Below, in pieces: positions 40,500 to 45,158 of a DNA stretch of 64,000 bases (positions are counted from its first letter, which is position 1; each line of letters begins with the position of its first letter). Origin of the DNA: Closterium sp. Naga37s-1. Its lineage: Eukaryota; Streptophyta; Zygnematophyceae; Desmidiales; Closteriaceae. The stretch is from contig CANJKZ010000960.1 in assembly GCA_947471745.1 (NCBI GenBank), positions 2,480,001-2,544,000 of the forward strand, in the 5' to 3' direction. Position numbers and translations under genes: made by a program. The notes under the pieces were generated by a model. The model was not told the DNA's origin. It was given only the letters and a program-made list of their open reading frames with translations, and ran no database searches.

Positions 40500-43273
40500 A
40501 GGAGGAGGAGGAACCAACGCAGCAACGTCAGCGCAGCTGCTGTCAGCAATGCCATGGGCACCTCGCATCGAGAGGCATGTGAGCTGGGCGTCCTACGGCA
40601 GCAGCAGGGACTTCGACGGCAGCGCCTCCGGCCGAAACGCCGCCTCTGCTGCAGCTGCCGCCGCTGCTGCTGCTGCTGCTGCTGCTGCGTCGCCTGGGAT
40701 GTCTCCATTCGCCCCTGCAACAGGGACTCCGGGTGGGGCTGGTCTCGCAATGTCCCCGCTTTCTGGCATGTCACCCATACATGGCATGTCACCACTCTCA
40801 GGAGCAAACGGTGCTCTGGCTTCCAGCACGGTGCATGGCATGCATGGTGCTGCTAGTGCTGCTGGTGCTGGCGGTGGGTCGCCCATACACGGGGTGTCGT
40901 CGTCGCCGTCGCTGGCGCTGCATGGCATGTCGCCGCTTGCCCCAGCAGCAGCAGGAGGACCGGGTGCATCCCCCCTGTCTCGTGTCTCGGGTCCTGGAAC
41001 GGACGTGGAGGGAGGAGGAGAGTCCCCACTCTCATGGGCGCTGCAAGGTGGAGGAGGAGGAGCAGGAGGAGGAGGGGCAGGAGGAGCAGGAGCAGGAGGA
41101 GGAGGAGGAGAAGGAGGGGGAGGAGGAGGAGAAGGAGGGGGAGGAGGCATGGAGAATGGAGGGATGGGGCAAGAGAGGGCAGAGAGCATCAAGGTGCATG
41201 GGCTGGTGTCATGGGCACAGGCAGGTAGCGAGGGTACTGGGGGTGGGGAGAAGTTTGAGAGGCTGGGTGGTGATGGCGGGCAGGGAGGCCATGGGGGAGG
41301 AGGAAGAAATGGAGGAGGGATCGAGGTTCAAAGAGAAGGGGAGGGGGTAGTGGAAGGCGAAGCAGGGGCAAGGGGCGGAGGAGGAGAGGGAGGAGCAGGG
41401 GGAGAAGCAGGGGGAGAAGCAGGGGGAGAAGGAGGGGGGGAGGGAGGGGGAGTGGAGTATGTAGAAGCAAAGATGAACATGGCAGAGCTGACTCTCACCT
41501 TCCAGCGCCATCTCTCTGTGCTCGTGCGCGCTGAGAAGACCAAGAAGGACGGGTCCCTGCGGCTGCTGCTGCAGTCCGAGTGCATTCCGGACATCCTCAG
41601 CTGGCTCACCAGCTCTGACTGGTGAGTGTTGCCCTGAAAAAACTGCTCAAAAGGACAGTGGTTAGGTTGGGTTGGGTTGGGTTGGGCTGGGTTGTTGGGG
41701 TGGACTGGGTTGACTCTGAGGGCACCTCTCATCATCTCCCCCTCCTCCCCCCACCTCTGCAGCGCCCAGGCAGATCAGATGCTTTTAAGGGAGCTGGTGC
41801 TGGCTGTGCGGGTCGCAGCACTGGAAGAAACCGGTGGGCTGGACTGGTTCTGGGGCATGCGGTGCTTCTACCGCGACCCGCAACCCTCCTCTCTCCCTTC
41901 CCCCATCCACACAACCCACACACCCCCTCCACTGCAGCGCCCAGGCGGATCAGATGCTTTTAAGGGAGCTGGTGCTGGCGGTGAGAGTGGCAGCGTTAGA
42001 TGAGGCCGGCAGGCTGGACCGGTTTCGAGACGTGCGGTGCAGTGCAGTGCGATGCTTGTGCTCATCCCTCCTCCCTCCCATCTCCCTCCTGTCTCCCTTC
42101 CCACTCCAGCGCCCAGGCGGATCAGATGCTTCTAAGGGAGCTGGTGCTGGCGGTGCGAGTGGCCGCACTGGAAGAGACCGGTGGACTGGACTGGTTCCGT
42201 GACGTGCGGTGCTTGTGCTCACCCCTCCCAATCCCTCCTTTCTCCCTCTGCCTCCGCAGTGCCCAGGCGGATCAGGTGCCTCAAAGGGAGCTGGTGCTGG
42301 CGGTGCGAGTGGCCGCACTGGAGGAAACCGGAGGGCTGGACTGGTTCCGCGGCGTGCGGTGCTTCTACCCACCCCTCAACCCCCTCCATTTGCACCCCTC
42401 GTCCCCCCCACTCTGTCTCCCTTATCGGGTGCAGCGCCCAGGAGCTAGTTTTGGCAGTGCGGGTTGCAGCATTGGAGGAGACCGGAGGGCTGGACTGGTT
42501 CCGCGGCATGCGGTGCTTGTGCTCACCCCTCTCCTCTCCCTCCTTACTGGATGCAGCGCCCAGGCAGATCAGAAGCTGCTGAGGGAGTTGGTGCTGGCGG
42601 TGCATCCATGCTCCTTGTGTAAGCACCTCTCTTTTCCACCGCCTTCCCTTCAAACCTCTCTCCGTTCCCCCCCCCTGCAGTGTCCAGGCAGATCAGATGC
42701 TGCTGAGGGAGTTGGTGCTGGCGGTGCGAGTAGCAGCTCTGGAGGAGACTGGCAGACTGGACTGGTTCCGTGACGTGTGGTGCTTCTACCGCAACCCTAA
42801 ACTCTCCTCTCTCCCTTTCCCTGTCCATGCAACCCACACCACCTCTTCTCCTCTGCAGCGCCCAGGCAGATCAGATGCTTTTAAGGGAGCTGGTGCTGGC
42901 AGTGCGAGTGGCAGCTCTGGAGGAGACAGGTGGGCTGGACTGGTTCCGCGGTGTGCGGTGCTTGTACTCACTCCTCCCAATCCTTCCTTTCTCCCTTCGC
43001 CTCTGCAGCGCCCAGGCGGATCAGATGCTTTTAAGGGAGCTGGTGCTGGCGGTGAGAGTGGCAGCGTTAGAAGAGACCGGCGGGCTGGACTGGTTTCGCG
43101 GTGTGCGGTGCTTCTATCGCAACCGGTTCGCGTTCGTTAACAAGGGGGGGAGCAAGGGGAAGGGGGGGAAGGGTGGGGAGGGGGGGAAGAGCGGGGGAAA
43201 GGCCAAGGGTTTGGAGGGGGGGACGGGTGGGGGGGAGAACGGTCGGGGGGGGGGAGAACAGTCGGGCTGGTGA
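7269..43273 (+). CDS. Giant Pmp-like beta-helix membrane protein, 21 exons, about 2,390 aa
   Basis: Proposed exons: 7269-7452, 8072-8158, 13091-13445, 13853-14189, 14948-15265, 15841-16092, 16893-16998, 18021-18193, 18392-18548, 26221-26452, 28897-30042, 30183-30423, 31296-31459, 34714-35013, 35451-35526, 35946-36140, 36656-36964, 37832-38070, 38907-38985, 39664-41621, 43009-43273. All junctions are GT-AG, every phase matches, and the joined frame is 7,173 nt with no stop, which is strong support for one gene. The order is signal peptide, long ectodomain of repeats such as GNRAALGGGAIYS (right-handed parallel beta-helix, polymorphic-membrane-protein style), two Cys-rich modules, about seven membrane spans, and a cytoplasmic tail. 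The role is unknown; a cell-surface adhesin or sensor is an inference from architecture. Nearly every intron holds partial copies of its neighbouring exon. Where near-identical copies compete, I chose the one with both splice sites and matching phase. Confidence 0.75.
7474..7640. repeat. (TG)n microsatellite grading into a GTGGT minisatellite
   Basis: About 25 TG dinucleotides, then units of about 34 bp built from 'gggtggtgtgtgtgtg' and 'gtagaggtgtgtgtg'. It lies in intron 1 of the beta-helix gene. The Cys-Val ORFs read from it are translated repeat. Confidence 0.9.
8520..9010 (+). repeat. Left terminal repeat (pseudo-LTR) of the Penelope-like element
   Basis: It begins inside a palindrome (TTGAGGCGCCTCAAAA) and ends 14 bases into ORF1. 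It therefore contains a copy of the last 52 or so codons of ORF2 plus its stop (8520-8675), then the non-coding part with the hammerhead-like motif, then the ORF1 start codon. This head-to-tail layout is typical of Penelope elements, where a 5'-truncated copy precedes a full one. Confidence 0.85.
8821..8880 (+). ncRNA. Hammerhead-ribozyme-like motif, left copy
   Basis: The conserved boxes are CTGATGA (8831-8837) and GAAAC (8865-8869). Between them stem II pairs GGCG (8839-8842) with CGCC (8861-8864) and is capped by TGGG-TTCG-CCCA. After GAAAC, a minimal stem III gives GTT (8872-8874), with predicted cleavage after 8874. Stem I pairs TGTA (8827-8830) with TACG (8875-8878), one pair being G-U. 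One extra A (8838) lies between the first box and stem II, a departure from the consensus that could weaken activity. Hammerheads with a tiny stem III are known from Penelope-like terminal repeats. Cleavage would leave an RNA starting about 120 nt before the ORF1 ATG. Confidence 0.7.
8997..10202 (+). CDS. Penelope-like element ORF1, coiled-coil basic protein (401 aa)
   Basis: The N-terminal 100 residues are polar and Pro/Ser/Arg-rich. Residues about 105-320 are Lys/Glu/Ala/Leu-rich with heptad-like spacing, a likely coiled coil. The tail is strongly basic, with KPKPKKKRGGKTPKK near residue 345, suited to RNA binding or nuclear import. The start codon lies in the last bases of the left terminal repeat. 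A nucleic-acid-binding ORF1 is known for several Penelope-like lineages; that this one packages element RNA is inference. Its end overlaps the open frame of ORF2. Confidence 0.8.
   Translation: MSQGDPWDTEWFPENEEAGTEGRGSSKKARGRGGSLRPATRSASKHSRDGSRIPPLQLTYEPVSRSKQPEIPPPGPSGSCPSMEMPDQPVDNSPIPEIFKSWTTAAVKDLRDGFKDLLKAKSKLRKMKELDRQGSIMHSIRTKAVEFQTKNDSVKEKSAAAVAKIHLENQKRLQAEFIASKELEVEEIQAAVGTHVTTLATKMEEHIKGLSSDPNLVVSDTAKERYRRLKGRCIEKAQSDIAAAKDEMTIREIDRQHKLAAEDLKAAAAEEVQEMEMEPAIEEILAKHAKKIEDKLRREIMQKLEASLSKKLQKNLHIGEQNSSQAASADEKQTAQPGRQDGAPGKPKPKKKRGGKTPKKQNSSADKEQQAKGPTTSKAKGPKNGGGGPEKGPHKKWPATI
10184..12055 (+). CDS. Penelope-like reverse transcriptase (ORF2)
   Basis: The open frame begins at a GTG at 10184, overlapping the end of ORF1 in another frame; the first in-frame ATG is at 10361. 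RT landmarks: VHNLSAK (residues 29-35) and LKFIPTP (48-54), typical of Penelope N-terminal regions; KPADKNIGITVMD (about 149); NVSSLYPSIP (about 296); GTAMGTPAA (about 353); the catalytic RYIDD (390-394); and LRSRGYPSDF near 510. The protein ends at about residue 623 inside the right terminal repeat, with no GIY-YIG domain. Because upstream conserved residues precede the first ATG, translation may depend on ORF1 (frameshift or reinitiation), which I cannot decide. A palindrome core is part of the coding sequence and reads LLRRLKSR. Confidence 0.9.
   Translation: MASHDLALRWFAKLTFRQAALRVRNRGVHNLSAKVLSLDEKKALGLGLKFIPTPAVSLSMVELDQLCRQISLRFFFKDADPAKDYRFRVRNPSWAPDRSEIPEQVFRDSSSDLSFLLKASRPPRHRNISLRVRQALRSIAADRSVVIKPADKNIGITVMDRELYVRLCMDHLGDRSTYTPVLHDPTALVVQGLHELRHAWGPAYPDSLWKYFLDEPPGGWKPAAFYILPKLHKKQLAGRPIAASHSWVTSNVSRWLDAELRPWVLRQHTYLRDSLSLLLSLEETSFPNEILLATYNVSSLYPSIPLRRGLDAVSSILQRGSHHSLQPVMALLEWVMMNSYVEFDGHLYHQTQGTAMGTPAAVCFAILFMSRLDELLRERWSGTQPLRHVRYIDDGLILWPGSRSELEKYLQTFNKLDPNIKLTWQISDSSADFLDLVLFKGPRFAGQGILDLKTFQKPLNRYLYLPFSSFHPRHCKTGFIAAELKRYLLRSTAADTFLASKRAFYQRLRSRGYPSDFLLPIFRSIFFRQRPLLLEQTAARHAHKLETPPERGPLVLKTLFTPLTGRLRLGVLLRRLKSRLMSRGFYVGRIIIAWKCARNLQRLLVRARLPKSLANVVEEVPEG
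11900..12391 (+). repeat. Right terminal repeat of the Penelope-like element
   Basis: It matches 8520-9010 except for one substitution (cgaacc versus tgaacc) and one extra T in the T tract near 12300. It includes the 3' end of ORF2, the hammerhead-like motif, and the first 14 bases of ORF1, after which the target minisatellite resumes. Confidence 0.88.
12201..12260 (+). ncRNA. Hammerhead-ribozyme-like motif, right copy
   Basis: Same sequence as the left copy: CTGATGA at 12211-12217, GAAAC at 12245-12249, predicted cleavage after 12254. Having two copies one element-length apart is what is expected if cleavage sets both ends of a unit-length RNA. Confidence 0.7.
12392..12537. repeat. 19-bp minisatellite, ctccatctcgtccttctcc, about 7-8 copies
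   Basis: The same unit occurs about twice at 8484-8519, on the other side of the Penelope-like element. The array is therefore the pre-insertion target in intron 2. Two unit variants differ in the base before 'ccatctcg' (ctcc or caat). Confidence 0.9.
12540..13090 (+). other. End of intron 2
   Basis: Non-coding, pyrimidine-rich towards the acceptor, with a (tccc)n run at about 13032-13062. A degenerate palindrome, TTGAGTCAACTCAAAA, lies at 12746-12761. The acceptor used is the second AG of acagag, which restores phase with exon 2. Confidence 0.5.
13091..15265 (+). CDS. Beta-helix gene exons 3-5
   Basis: Exon 3 (13091-13445) encodes SDNATVTLASGTYTRT, a hydrophobic stretch, then LTILGPALPSPPAVLDCN and VLVVKHLSVLNGVT, typical of the capped start of a beta-helix. 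Exon 4 (13853-14189) carries SGGAIAVLEAAT and a Gly-rich loop. Exon 5 (14948-15265) carries AGGAINEFNSST and TFTGGAISVQSAVAPLTVMG. Downstream partial copies that keep the donor but lack an acceptor follow exon 3 (about 13484-13606, with an in-frame stop) and exon 4 (about 14281-14444, 14481-14568 and 14687-14806). The exon 4 copies are separated by a 'gtgaggggggg' minisatellite. Confidence 0.7.
14570..14690. repeat. Poly-purine minisatellite, gtgagggggg
   Basis: Units of about 9-11 bp (gtgaggggggg, gttgagagggg) lie between partial copies of exon 4. Each unit contains a GTGAGG donor-like word. The ORFs read from it are Pro-rich translated repeat. Confidence 0.8.
15345..15454. repeat. 26-bp direct repeats flanking a palindrome
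   Basis: Copies at 15345-15370 and 15429-15454 ('cccctgctcgcaatggcaga' and on). The palindrome TTTTGAGTCGACTCAAAA (15401-15418) lies between them, in intron 5. Confidence 0.85.
15841..18548 (+). CDS. Beta-helix gene exons 6-9
   Basis: Exon 6 (15841-16092) encodes ILDCQFINNVVTNVPS and PLFPITIADSTFRNNS. Exon 7 (16893-16998) encodes GAAVYLDAGNVTVTNCSF. Exon 8 (18021-18193) encodes TNCTFHGNRAASQAGALHF and AQGGAINVYP. Exon 9 (18392-18548) encodes GSRFEGNKAGLSRGGAIYS. Partial copies: exon 6 start at 15595 and exon 6 end at about 16221-16335; exon 7 start at about 16565; exon 8 starts at 17631 and 17791. The copies before each full exon keep an acceptor but no donor. The intron 6 stretch 16630-16870 has a unit of about 60-70 bp (tgcgttcctctttgcattct and on) repeated about three times. 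Confidence 0.7.
17278..17323. repeat. 46-bp perfect palindrome flanked by 31-bp direct repeats
   Basis: Both 23-nt arms match perfectly around the centre GAGACGTCTC. Immediately outside are identical 31-bp sequences at 17247-17277 and 17324-17354 (cgtctctttgtctcatacgc and on). The inserted part is exactly the palindrome. Confidence 0.95.
17464..17481. repeat. Palindrome TTTTGAGTCGACTCAAAA in intron 7
   Basis: With gtgac/gtcac arms it extends to 28 bp (17459-17486). The sequence after it (agtcaggccctcacc, from 17487) repeats 17349-17363, so it again divides a direct duplication. Another copy with one mismatch lies at 17217-17234, between two copies of cacatgtcgccgtctctttg. Confidence 0.9.
18549..18780 (+). 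other. Intron 9, left part, with exon 9 fragments
   Basis: Fragments resembling the 3' half of exon 9 lie at about 18641-18688 (with a gtagg donor) and 18745-18780 (gcgagagcacggagatgcg). The latter runs directly into the 19-bp minisatellite. Confidence 0.6.
18781..25073. repeat. 19-bp minisatellite, about 330 copies, 6.3 kb
   Basis: The unit is ggagccaactcttgagaca. The main variant changes ctct to gtct; rarer ones have aacgtc or short indels, for example near 18960, 22575, 22697, 23324, 23490 and 24567. Because 19 is not a multiple of 3 and the unit has no stop on the minus strand, all three minus frames stay open for about 2,000 codons; these are not genes. Variant units are often spaced 76 bp (four units) apart, as at about 20146/20222/20298 and 22771/22847/22923. 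It lies wholly in intron 9. Confidence 0.97.
25081..25335. repeat. 29-bp minisatellite, about 8.7 copies
   Basis: The unit starts tcaatagcatgggtgcagga and has period 29. It directly follows the 19-bp array; the words 'caggagcc' are shared, so one may have seeded the other. A related tgtgcacccatgctatgctc lies on the other side of the big array at about 18728. Confidence 0.95.
25336..26220 (+). other. Intron 9, right part, with exon 9/10 fragments
   Basis: Contains exon 9 3' fragments at about 25565-25637 and 25720-25757 (each ending in a GT donor) and an exon 10 fragment at about 26063-26150. Stretch 25340-25560 has no feature I recognise. Confidence 0.5.
25867..26062. repeat. 65-bp tandem repeat x3, each centred on a palindrome
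   Basis: Period 65 bp: 'gagatgtcttg' recurs at 25867, 25932 and 25997. Each unit contains the 26-bp perfect palindrome CTTGTTTTGAGGC/GCCTCAAAACAAG; the cores are at 25878-25895, 25943-25960 and 26008-26025. Confidence 0.95.
26221..26452 (+). CDS. Beta-helix gene exon 10
   Basis: Encodes TRCTFQGNRAALGGGAIYSG, SAGTGGGILIQEFSKVTMTN and CVNNR, two clear beta-helix coils. The acceptor follows ctctcacag and the donor is AACAG|GTGAGG. A downstream partial copy (26549-26671) keeps the donor but not the acceptor, and an upstream fragment lies in intron 9. Confidence 0.75.
26703..28896 (+). repeat. 246-bp tandem array of truncated exon 11 copies
   Basis: Nine acceptor-plus-exon-start copies begin at 26703, 26929, 27175, 27421, 27667, 27913, 28159, 28405 and 28651, ahead of the full exon 11 at 28897. 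The seven from 27175 on look identical. Each has a good acceptor (cccccacag) and an in-frame exon beginning STGGGCLCLLANATAHLSS, but ends at CTCACCTGA with no donor. Splicing to any of them would end the protein early. The long ORFs read on both strands (246 is a multiple of 3) are the array itself. Confidence 0.95.
28897..30042 (+). CDS. Beta-helix gene exon 11, core ectodomain
   Basis: A 1,146-nt exon encoding about 10-12 beta-helix coils, each of the form G-N-x-A...G-G-(A/G)-(hydrophobic): FSGNRADYMGGVVYATH, FLGNYALHGGAIAAEA, FEGNVAELGGGLAVDG, FSGNSAQVGAGAAFVG, FKGNNASVAGGGVAVLE, FSGNYAVLGGAGMYVL. A Gly/Ala/Gln-rich loop precedes the last coil. It resembles the repeated GGAI/FxxN motifs of polymorphic membrane proteins. 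This is the least ambiguous part of the gene. Confidence 0.88.
30183..31459 (+). CDS. Beta-helix gene exons 12-13
   Basis: Exon 12 (30183-30423) encodes an Ig-like or jelly-roll-like stretch (IEGLQVLVLDALNQSVAQ, ISGDLRGTAANGIITIPSIG). Exon 13 (31296-31459) encodes VTPEEAQSFEVTVILSS and then FCSAGEFLNATSLTCQDC, the start of a Cys-rich module. Two downstream exon 12 copies (donor only) end at 30586 and 30748. Three upstream exon 13 copies (acceptor only) start at 30912, 31038 and 31164, with periods of 126-132 bp. Three donor-side exon 13 copies follow at about 31585-31702, 31770-31829 and 31840-31872. Confidence 0.75.
31491..31574. repeat. Interstitial telomere-like tract, 12 in-phase heptamers
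   Basis: Twelve consecutive 7-mers all start GGGTT: mostly GGGTTTC, with GGGTTAA, GGGTTGA, GGGTTCA and one GGGTTTA. GGGTTTA is the plant-type telomere repeat on this strand. The phase is kept throughout. It lies in intron 13, just after the exon 13 donor. Confidence 0.85.
31909..31972. repeat. 12-bp repeat, ggtggtggcatg, about 5 copies
   Basis: Units alternate between ggtggtggcatg and ggtggtggcagg. Intron 13. Confidence 0.8.
32107..32202. repeat. Duplicated 31-bp segment next to a palindrome
   Basis: 'aaggttgaacatgcaaatac' and on occurs twice (about 32123 and 32154), immediately before the palindrome TTTGAGACGTCTCAAAA (32186-32202). The sequence gtcgtct after it also follows the palindrome in the Penelope-like element. 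Confidence 0.8.
32366..32472. repeat. 16-bp minisatellite, gagcatgactgcgctg, about 7 copies
   Basis: Near-perfect tandem units in intron 13, inside or beside LTR-element debris. Confidence 0.9.
32500..33600 (-). mobile_element. Ty1/copia-like fragment, decayed
   Basis: At about 32640-32940 the minus strand reads like the end of a copia integrase: KKPLVDMLRVFGC and VHVPKDKRDKLQATAVWGV. To its right (32964-33567) is a Pro/Arg/Gly-rich stretch of retroelement style. It is a broken remnant in intron 13, older than the element at the left edge judging by how little is recognisable. No complete domain remains. Confidence 0.5.
33603..33935. repeat. Possible solo LTR or LTR end
   Basis: An AT-richer block begins TGTTAGAATTGTATG, an LTR-like start, within GC-rich surroundings. 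It holds an inverted repeat TGTACACC...GGTGTACA (33640-33661) and several 'aacccaa' words. Its right end is not certain. Arg/Pro-rich retroelement-like sequence lies on both sides (minus strand to the left, plus strand 33937-34345), suggesting an insertion or a rearranged element. Confidence 0.4.
34341..34442. repeat. 23-bp direct repeats flanking a palindrome
   Basis: 'cctttctctgtatccccccttt' type copies at 34341-34363 and 34420-34442; the palindrome TTTTGAGGCGCCTCAAAA (34360-34377) is at the junction. The intervening text shares about 40 bp (catacatcatcccttatgtc and on) with 32024-32064. Confidence 0.85.
34714..35526 (+). CDS. Beta-helix gene exons 14-15, Cys-rich module
   Basis: Exon 14 (34714-35013) encodes CEAGQPMQPCPDGFFSFYPR, CTACTDDNLDCTYG and a second part with VADGCVGYEYNQQWG; exon 15 (35451-35526) encodes TCAGCEDGYFLVLQQCTQC. 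Paired cysteines resemble TNFR/EGF-like stalks seen just outside the membrane in large surface proteins. Upstream partial copies start at 34486 (exon 14) and about 35288 (exon 15). Confidence 0.78.
35017..35080. repeat. 32-bp perfect palindrome between 16-bp direct repeats
   Basis: The palindrome fills 35033-35064 exactly (AGGTGACTTTTGAGTC and its complement). Identical agtagtactgttgctg copies sit at 35017-35032 and 35065-35080. It lies a few bases after the exon 14 donor. Confidence 0.95.
35637..35706. repeat. 14-bp repeat, gatcatttatgtgt, 5 copies
   Basis: Five units with one substitution, in intron 15. Confidence 0.9.
35946..38985 (+). CDS. Beta-helix gene exons 16-19, membrane region
   Basis: Exon 16 (35946-36140) starts with the first span, VFPLLLILVILAWMGMNIL, then LQLLVMIASFNLNYPDRW. 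Exon 17 (36656-36964) has FYLGIFIPVIGLFVYALLYA and a basic loop (RLMSV-like, RRRAYNEYENS). Exon 18 (37832-38070) has GMFTVSLLVSIIYLLGLPLF and a cytosolic-looking RQRFGWLTERYKREFW. Exon 19 (38907-38985) has MVLRLVHALVLVFLQQ. Copies: exon 16 start at 35791 and end at about 36225-36332; exon 17 start at about 36530 and end fragments at about 37060-37212; exon 18 start at 37364 and three 3' copies with a 171-bp period (38160, 38331, 38502); exon 19 at about 39045-39111. The layout recalls the large TM regions of algal and protist beta-helix surface proteins. Confidence 0.75.
37558..37775. repeat. (CTCCCT)n hexanucleotide array, about 36 copies
   Basis: Almost pure hexamer between the partial and full copies of exon 18; 9-bp repeats (cctcacacg, about 37522-37557) lie just before it and attgacccc x4 at 37125-37154. 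Long Ser-Leu, Pro-Ser or Arg-Glu ORFs here are translated repeat. Confidence 0.95.
38675..38744. repeat. Double palindrome between 16-bp direct repeats
   Basis: TTTTTGAGGCGCCTCAAAAA (38692-38711) and TTTTGAGGCGATTCAAAA (38712-38729) are adjacent. Imperfect copies of acagcaagcagatact flank them (38675-38690 and 38729-38744). Intron 18. Confidence 0.85.
39664..41621 (+). CDS. Beta-helix gene exon 20, last spans and cytoplasmic tail
   Basis: Begins IVIILLLQALRIGSQYKSS, then AFLSLGHFFFTLGLLCF and FALSSLLILAPAAFSLVF (last spans), then a charged segment (NRVWKGERRRNKAKYDK, FRPHVVFPLLLAKRAHERK). From about 40330 to 41450 it is low complexity: Gly, Ala (13-15 in a row) and Gly/Glu runs with repeated 'HGMSPL'. 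It ends in an ordered helix-rich segment, LTLTFQRHLSVLVRAEKT. Two upstream partial copies start near 39266 and 39414. The A-rich and G-rich codon runs suggest recent slippage inside coding DNA. Confidence 0.8.
41763..43008 (+). repeat. Eight tandem partial copies of the last exon
   Basis: Acceptor-plus-exon starts lie at 41763, 41938, 42110, 42260, 42435, 42557, 42681 and 42859, before the full exon at 43009. Most encode AQADQMLLRELVLAVRVAAL and diverge or run into the next intron after WFRDVRCF. The copy at 42435 lacks the ADQML part. All share the same phase at the acceptor, so each could be joined to exon 20. Confidence 0.9.
43009..43273 (+). CDS. Beta-helix gene exon 21, C-terminus and stop
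   Basis: Encodes AQADQMLLRELVLAVRVAAL, GGLDWFRGVRCFYRNRFAFV, then a Lys/Gly-rich tail ending GEQSGW and TGA at 43271-43273. It is the only copy of the nine that continues into an extended tail rather than intron-like sequence, so it is the likely authentic last exon. Confidence 0.75.
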
Positions 43274-45158
43274 GGGAAGCAGCCAGGGTAGGGGCTTTCT
43301 GGGGTGGTTTCAAAGAGGCAAGAAGCAGACAGCTGATGGTGGTGGTGCAGCTGATGGTGCAGTTGATGGTGCAGCTGATGGTGCTCCTTCCTCGGGTGCC
43401 TATGGGAGCAAGGGCAACCTGCTTTGAGGTTCCTTCTGAGAGTGTATGGTAGAAGGGTAGGAGTTGAATGAACACCCTATGTACTGTACCGTAAGCATTC
43501 GAGTTTTTTCGGGTGTGGGAAAGCCATAGGTGGAAGGGTTGCAAAATCTGCTGGGAATGAGAGAAGTGGAGTGGGTGGTGCAACCCAAGAGAGATCACAC
43601 ACTCTGTCTCTCTCCATGCCTGTGGTTCTTTGTTCAACATGTACAGTATCTGTTAGTTTTCCTTCAAATTTTGAGGGAAAGTGTGCTCTAACTGTAAAAA
43701 CAGGAAGTGACCATCAAGCATTCATGATCTCAAAATGTTTTCCTACAGCATTCTCTGCAGTGAGCGATGGCAAATGACAACCTAGGCACACTAGACCACC
43801 GCATCACTCATCATCAGGTAATGTCACTCATCCGGAATAGGTATTGTCAGTGGTCATTAGCAGGGCTGACGTTTCATTTTAAGCTTCCCTGATTCCGGGG
43901 AAAATTTTCCCCCTCTATTATGGGTGCACATTTTCCAGAAAAGCAGTACCCTGGTTGCTCAGGGTTGTAAAGTAGTTAACACTGATTGTTCAGGGTCGAG
44001 AACTGAACATCAGAGTAGTAACGCGCGCTTTGTTACCGGGGAAAATATCCCCACTCTCGAAGTTTCGATCAGAACGAAGTTTCGAAGAAACTTCGTCTCG
44101 ATAAAGCGGGAAGGGGGGGATTACGCACATGTAGATCGATCAATCCAAGGCGGGGTCATCGGAAGGAAACTTCCGAGAAACTTTCTTTCGATAAGTCGGG
44201 GAAAATATCCCCACTCTCCATTAAGTCTCGAAGTTTCGATCAGTACGAAGTTTCGAAGGAACTTTGTCTCGATAAAGCGGGAAGGTGGGGGATTACGCAC
44301 ATGTGGGGGAATCACTGCGATCAATCCAAGGCGGGGTCATTGGAAAGAAACTTCCGAAAAACTTCCTCTCGATAAGTCAGGGTCCACACAGTCGATACTT
44401 TGTTAAGTCAGGGTCCACTAACAGCCTAGTCTGTTACACTGTACTCAAAATCAGGGATAGCTAAACTATTACTCTGATTGGATCAGGGCTGGAAATTCAA
44501 TAACTCTGAAATTTCAGTCTCCACAAAGTGGAAAGCCTGAAATCACCCTGAAATCAGGGTAATTACCCTGATAAAATCGGCCCTGGTCATTAGGTACTCA
44601 CTCATCCGGATTAGGTATTGTCAGTGGTCATTAGGTACTATCACTCTTCCGGATTAGGTATTGTCACTGGTCATTAGGTACTTGTCACTCTTCATTCTTC
44701 ACAACACTGCATATAAGACCTTGCCGTTACTATCACATAATTTAGGCGTACGGTACATTAAATGGCACCAATAGAGAATAACACAAGCTACTCCAGCGCC
44801 ATAAATACTGCAGGGCTCCCCCTCTTGTGGATAAGCTCCTGCTGTTAGCACTTGACCTACAGCACATGTGAACCTGATACCATGTTGACAAAACCTCCAC
44901 GCCCCACGAGTTGTCACACTGTATAAGTTAAACGCCTGTTGAGCCTTTTGCTGCCCAGGATTCGTGCCTGTCTGCTGCTCTGGTGGTCTTCTTGTCCGGC
45001 TGACCATCTGATGCGGGCTGTATGCAGCTGTTGCATGATAGGCTGTATGATTGGCTGCAGCTGCGTTTGCTGCTGCGTATGAGAGATATCGCCATGCACC
45101 ACCCATTCCGTAAAAATGTACTGGTATTCTTGTCAGAAAGAGGATTTGTCATATTTCT
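43274..45158. other. Convergent intergenic region
   Basis: Lies between the ends of the plus-strand beta-helix gene and the minus-strand kinase. 43330-43380 has a 12-bp 'ctgatggtgcag' repeat. 44035-44200 and 44203-44375 are two diverged copies of a segment of about 170 bp (gaaacttccgagaaactttc and on). The word 'cactcatccggaataggtat' recurs at 43825, 44590, 44645 and nearby. An unrecognised 135-codon minus ORF (45106-44699) follows the kinase stop and may be 3' UTR. Confidence 0.5.
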
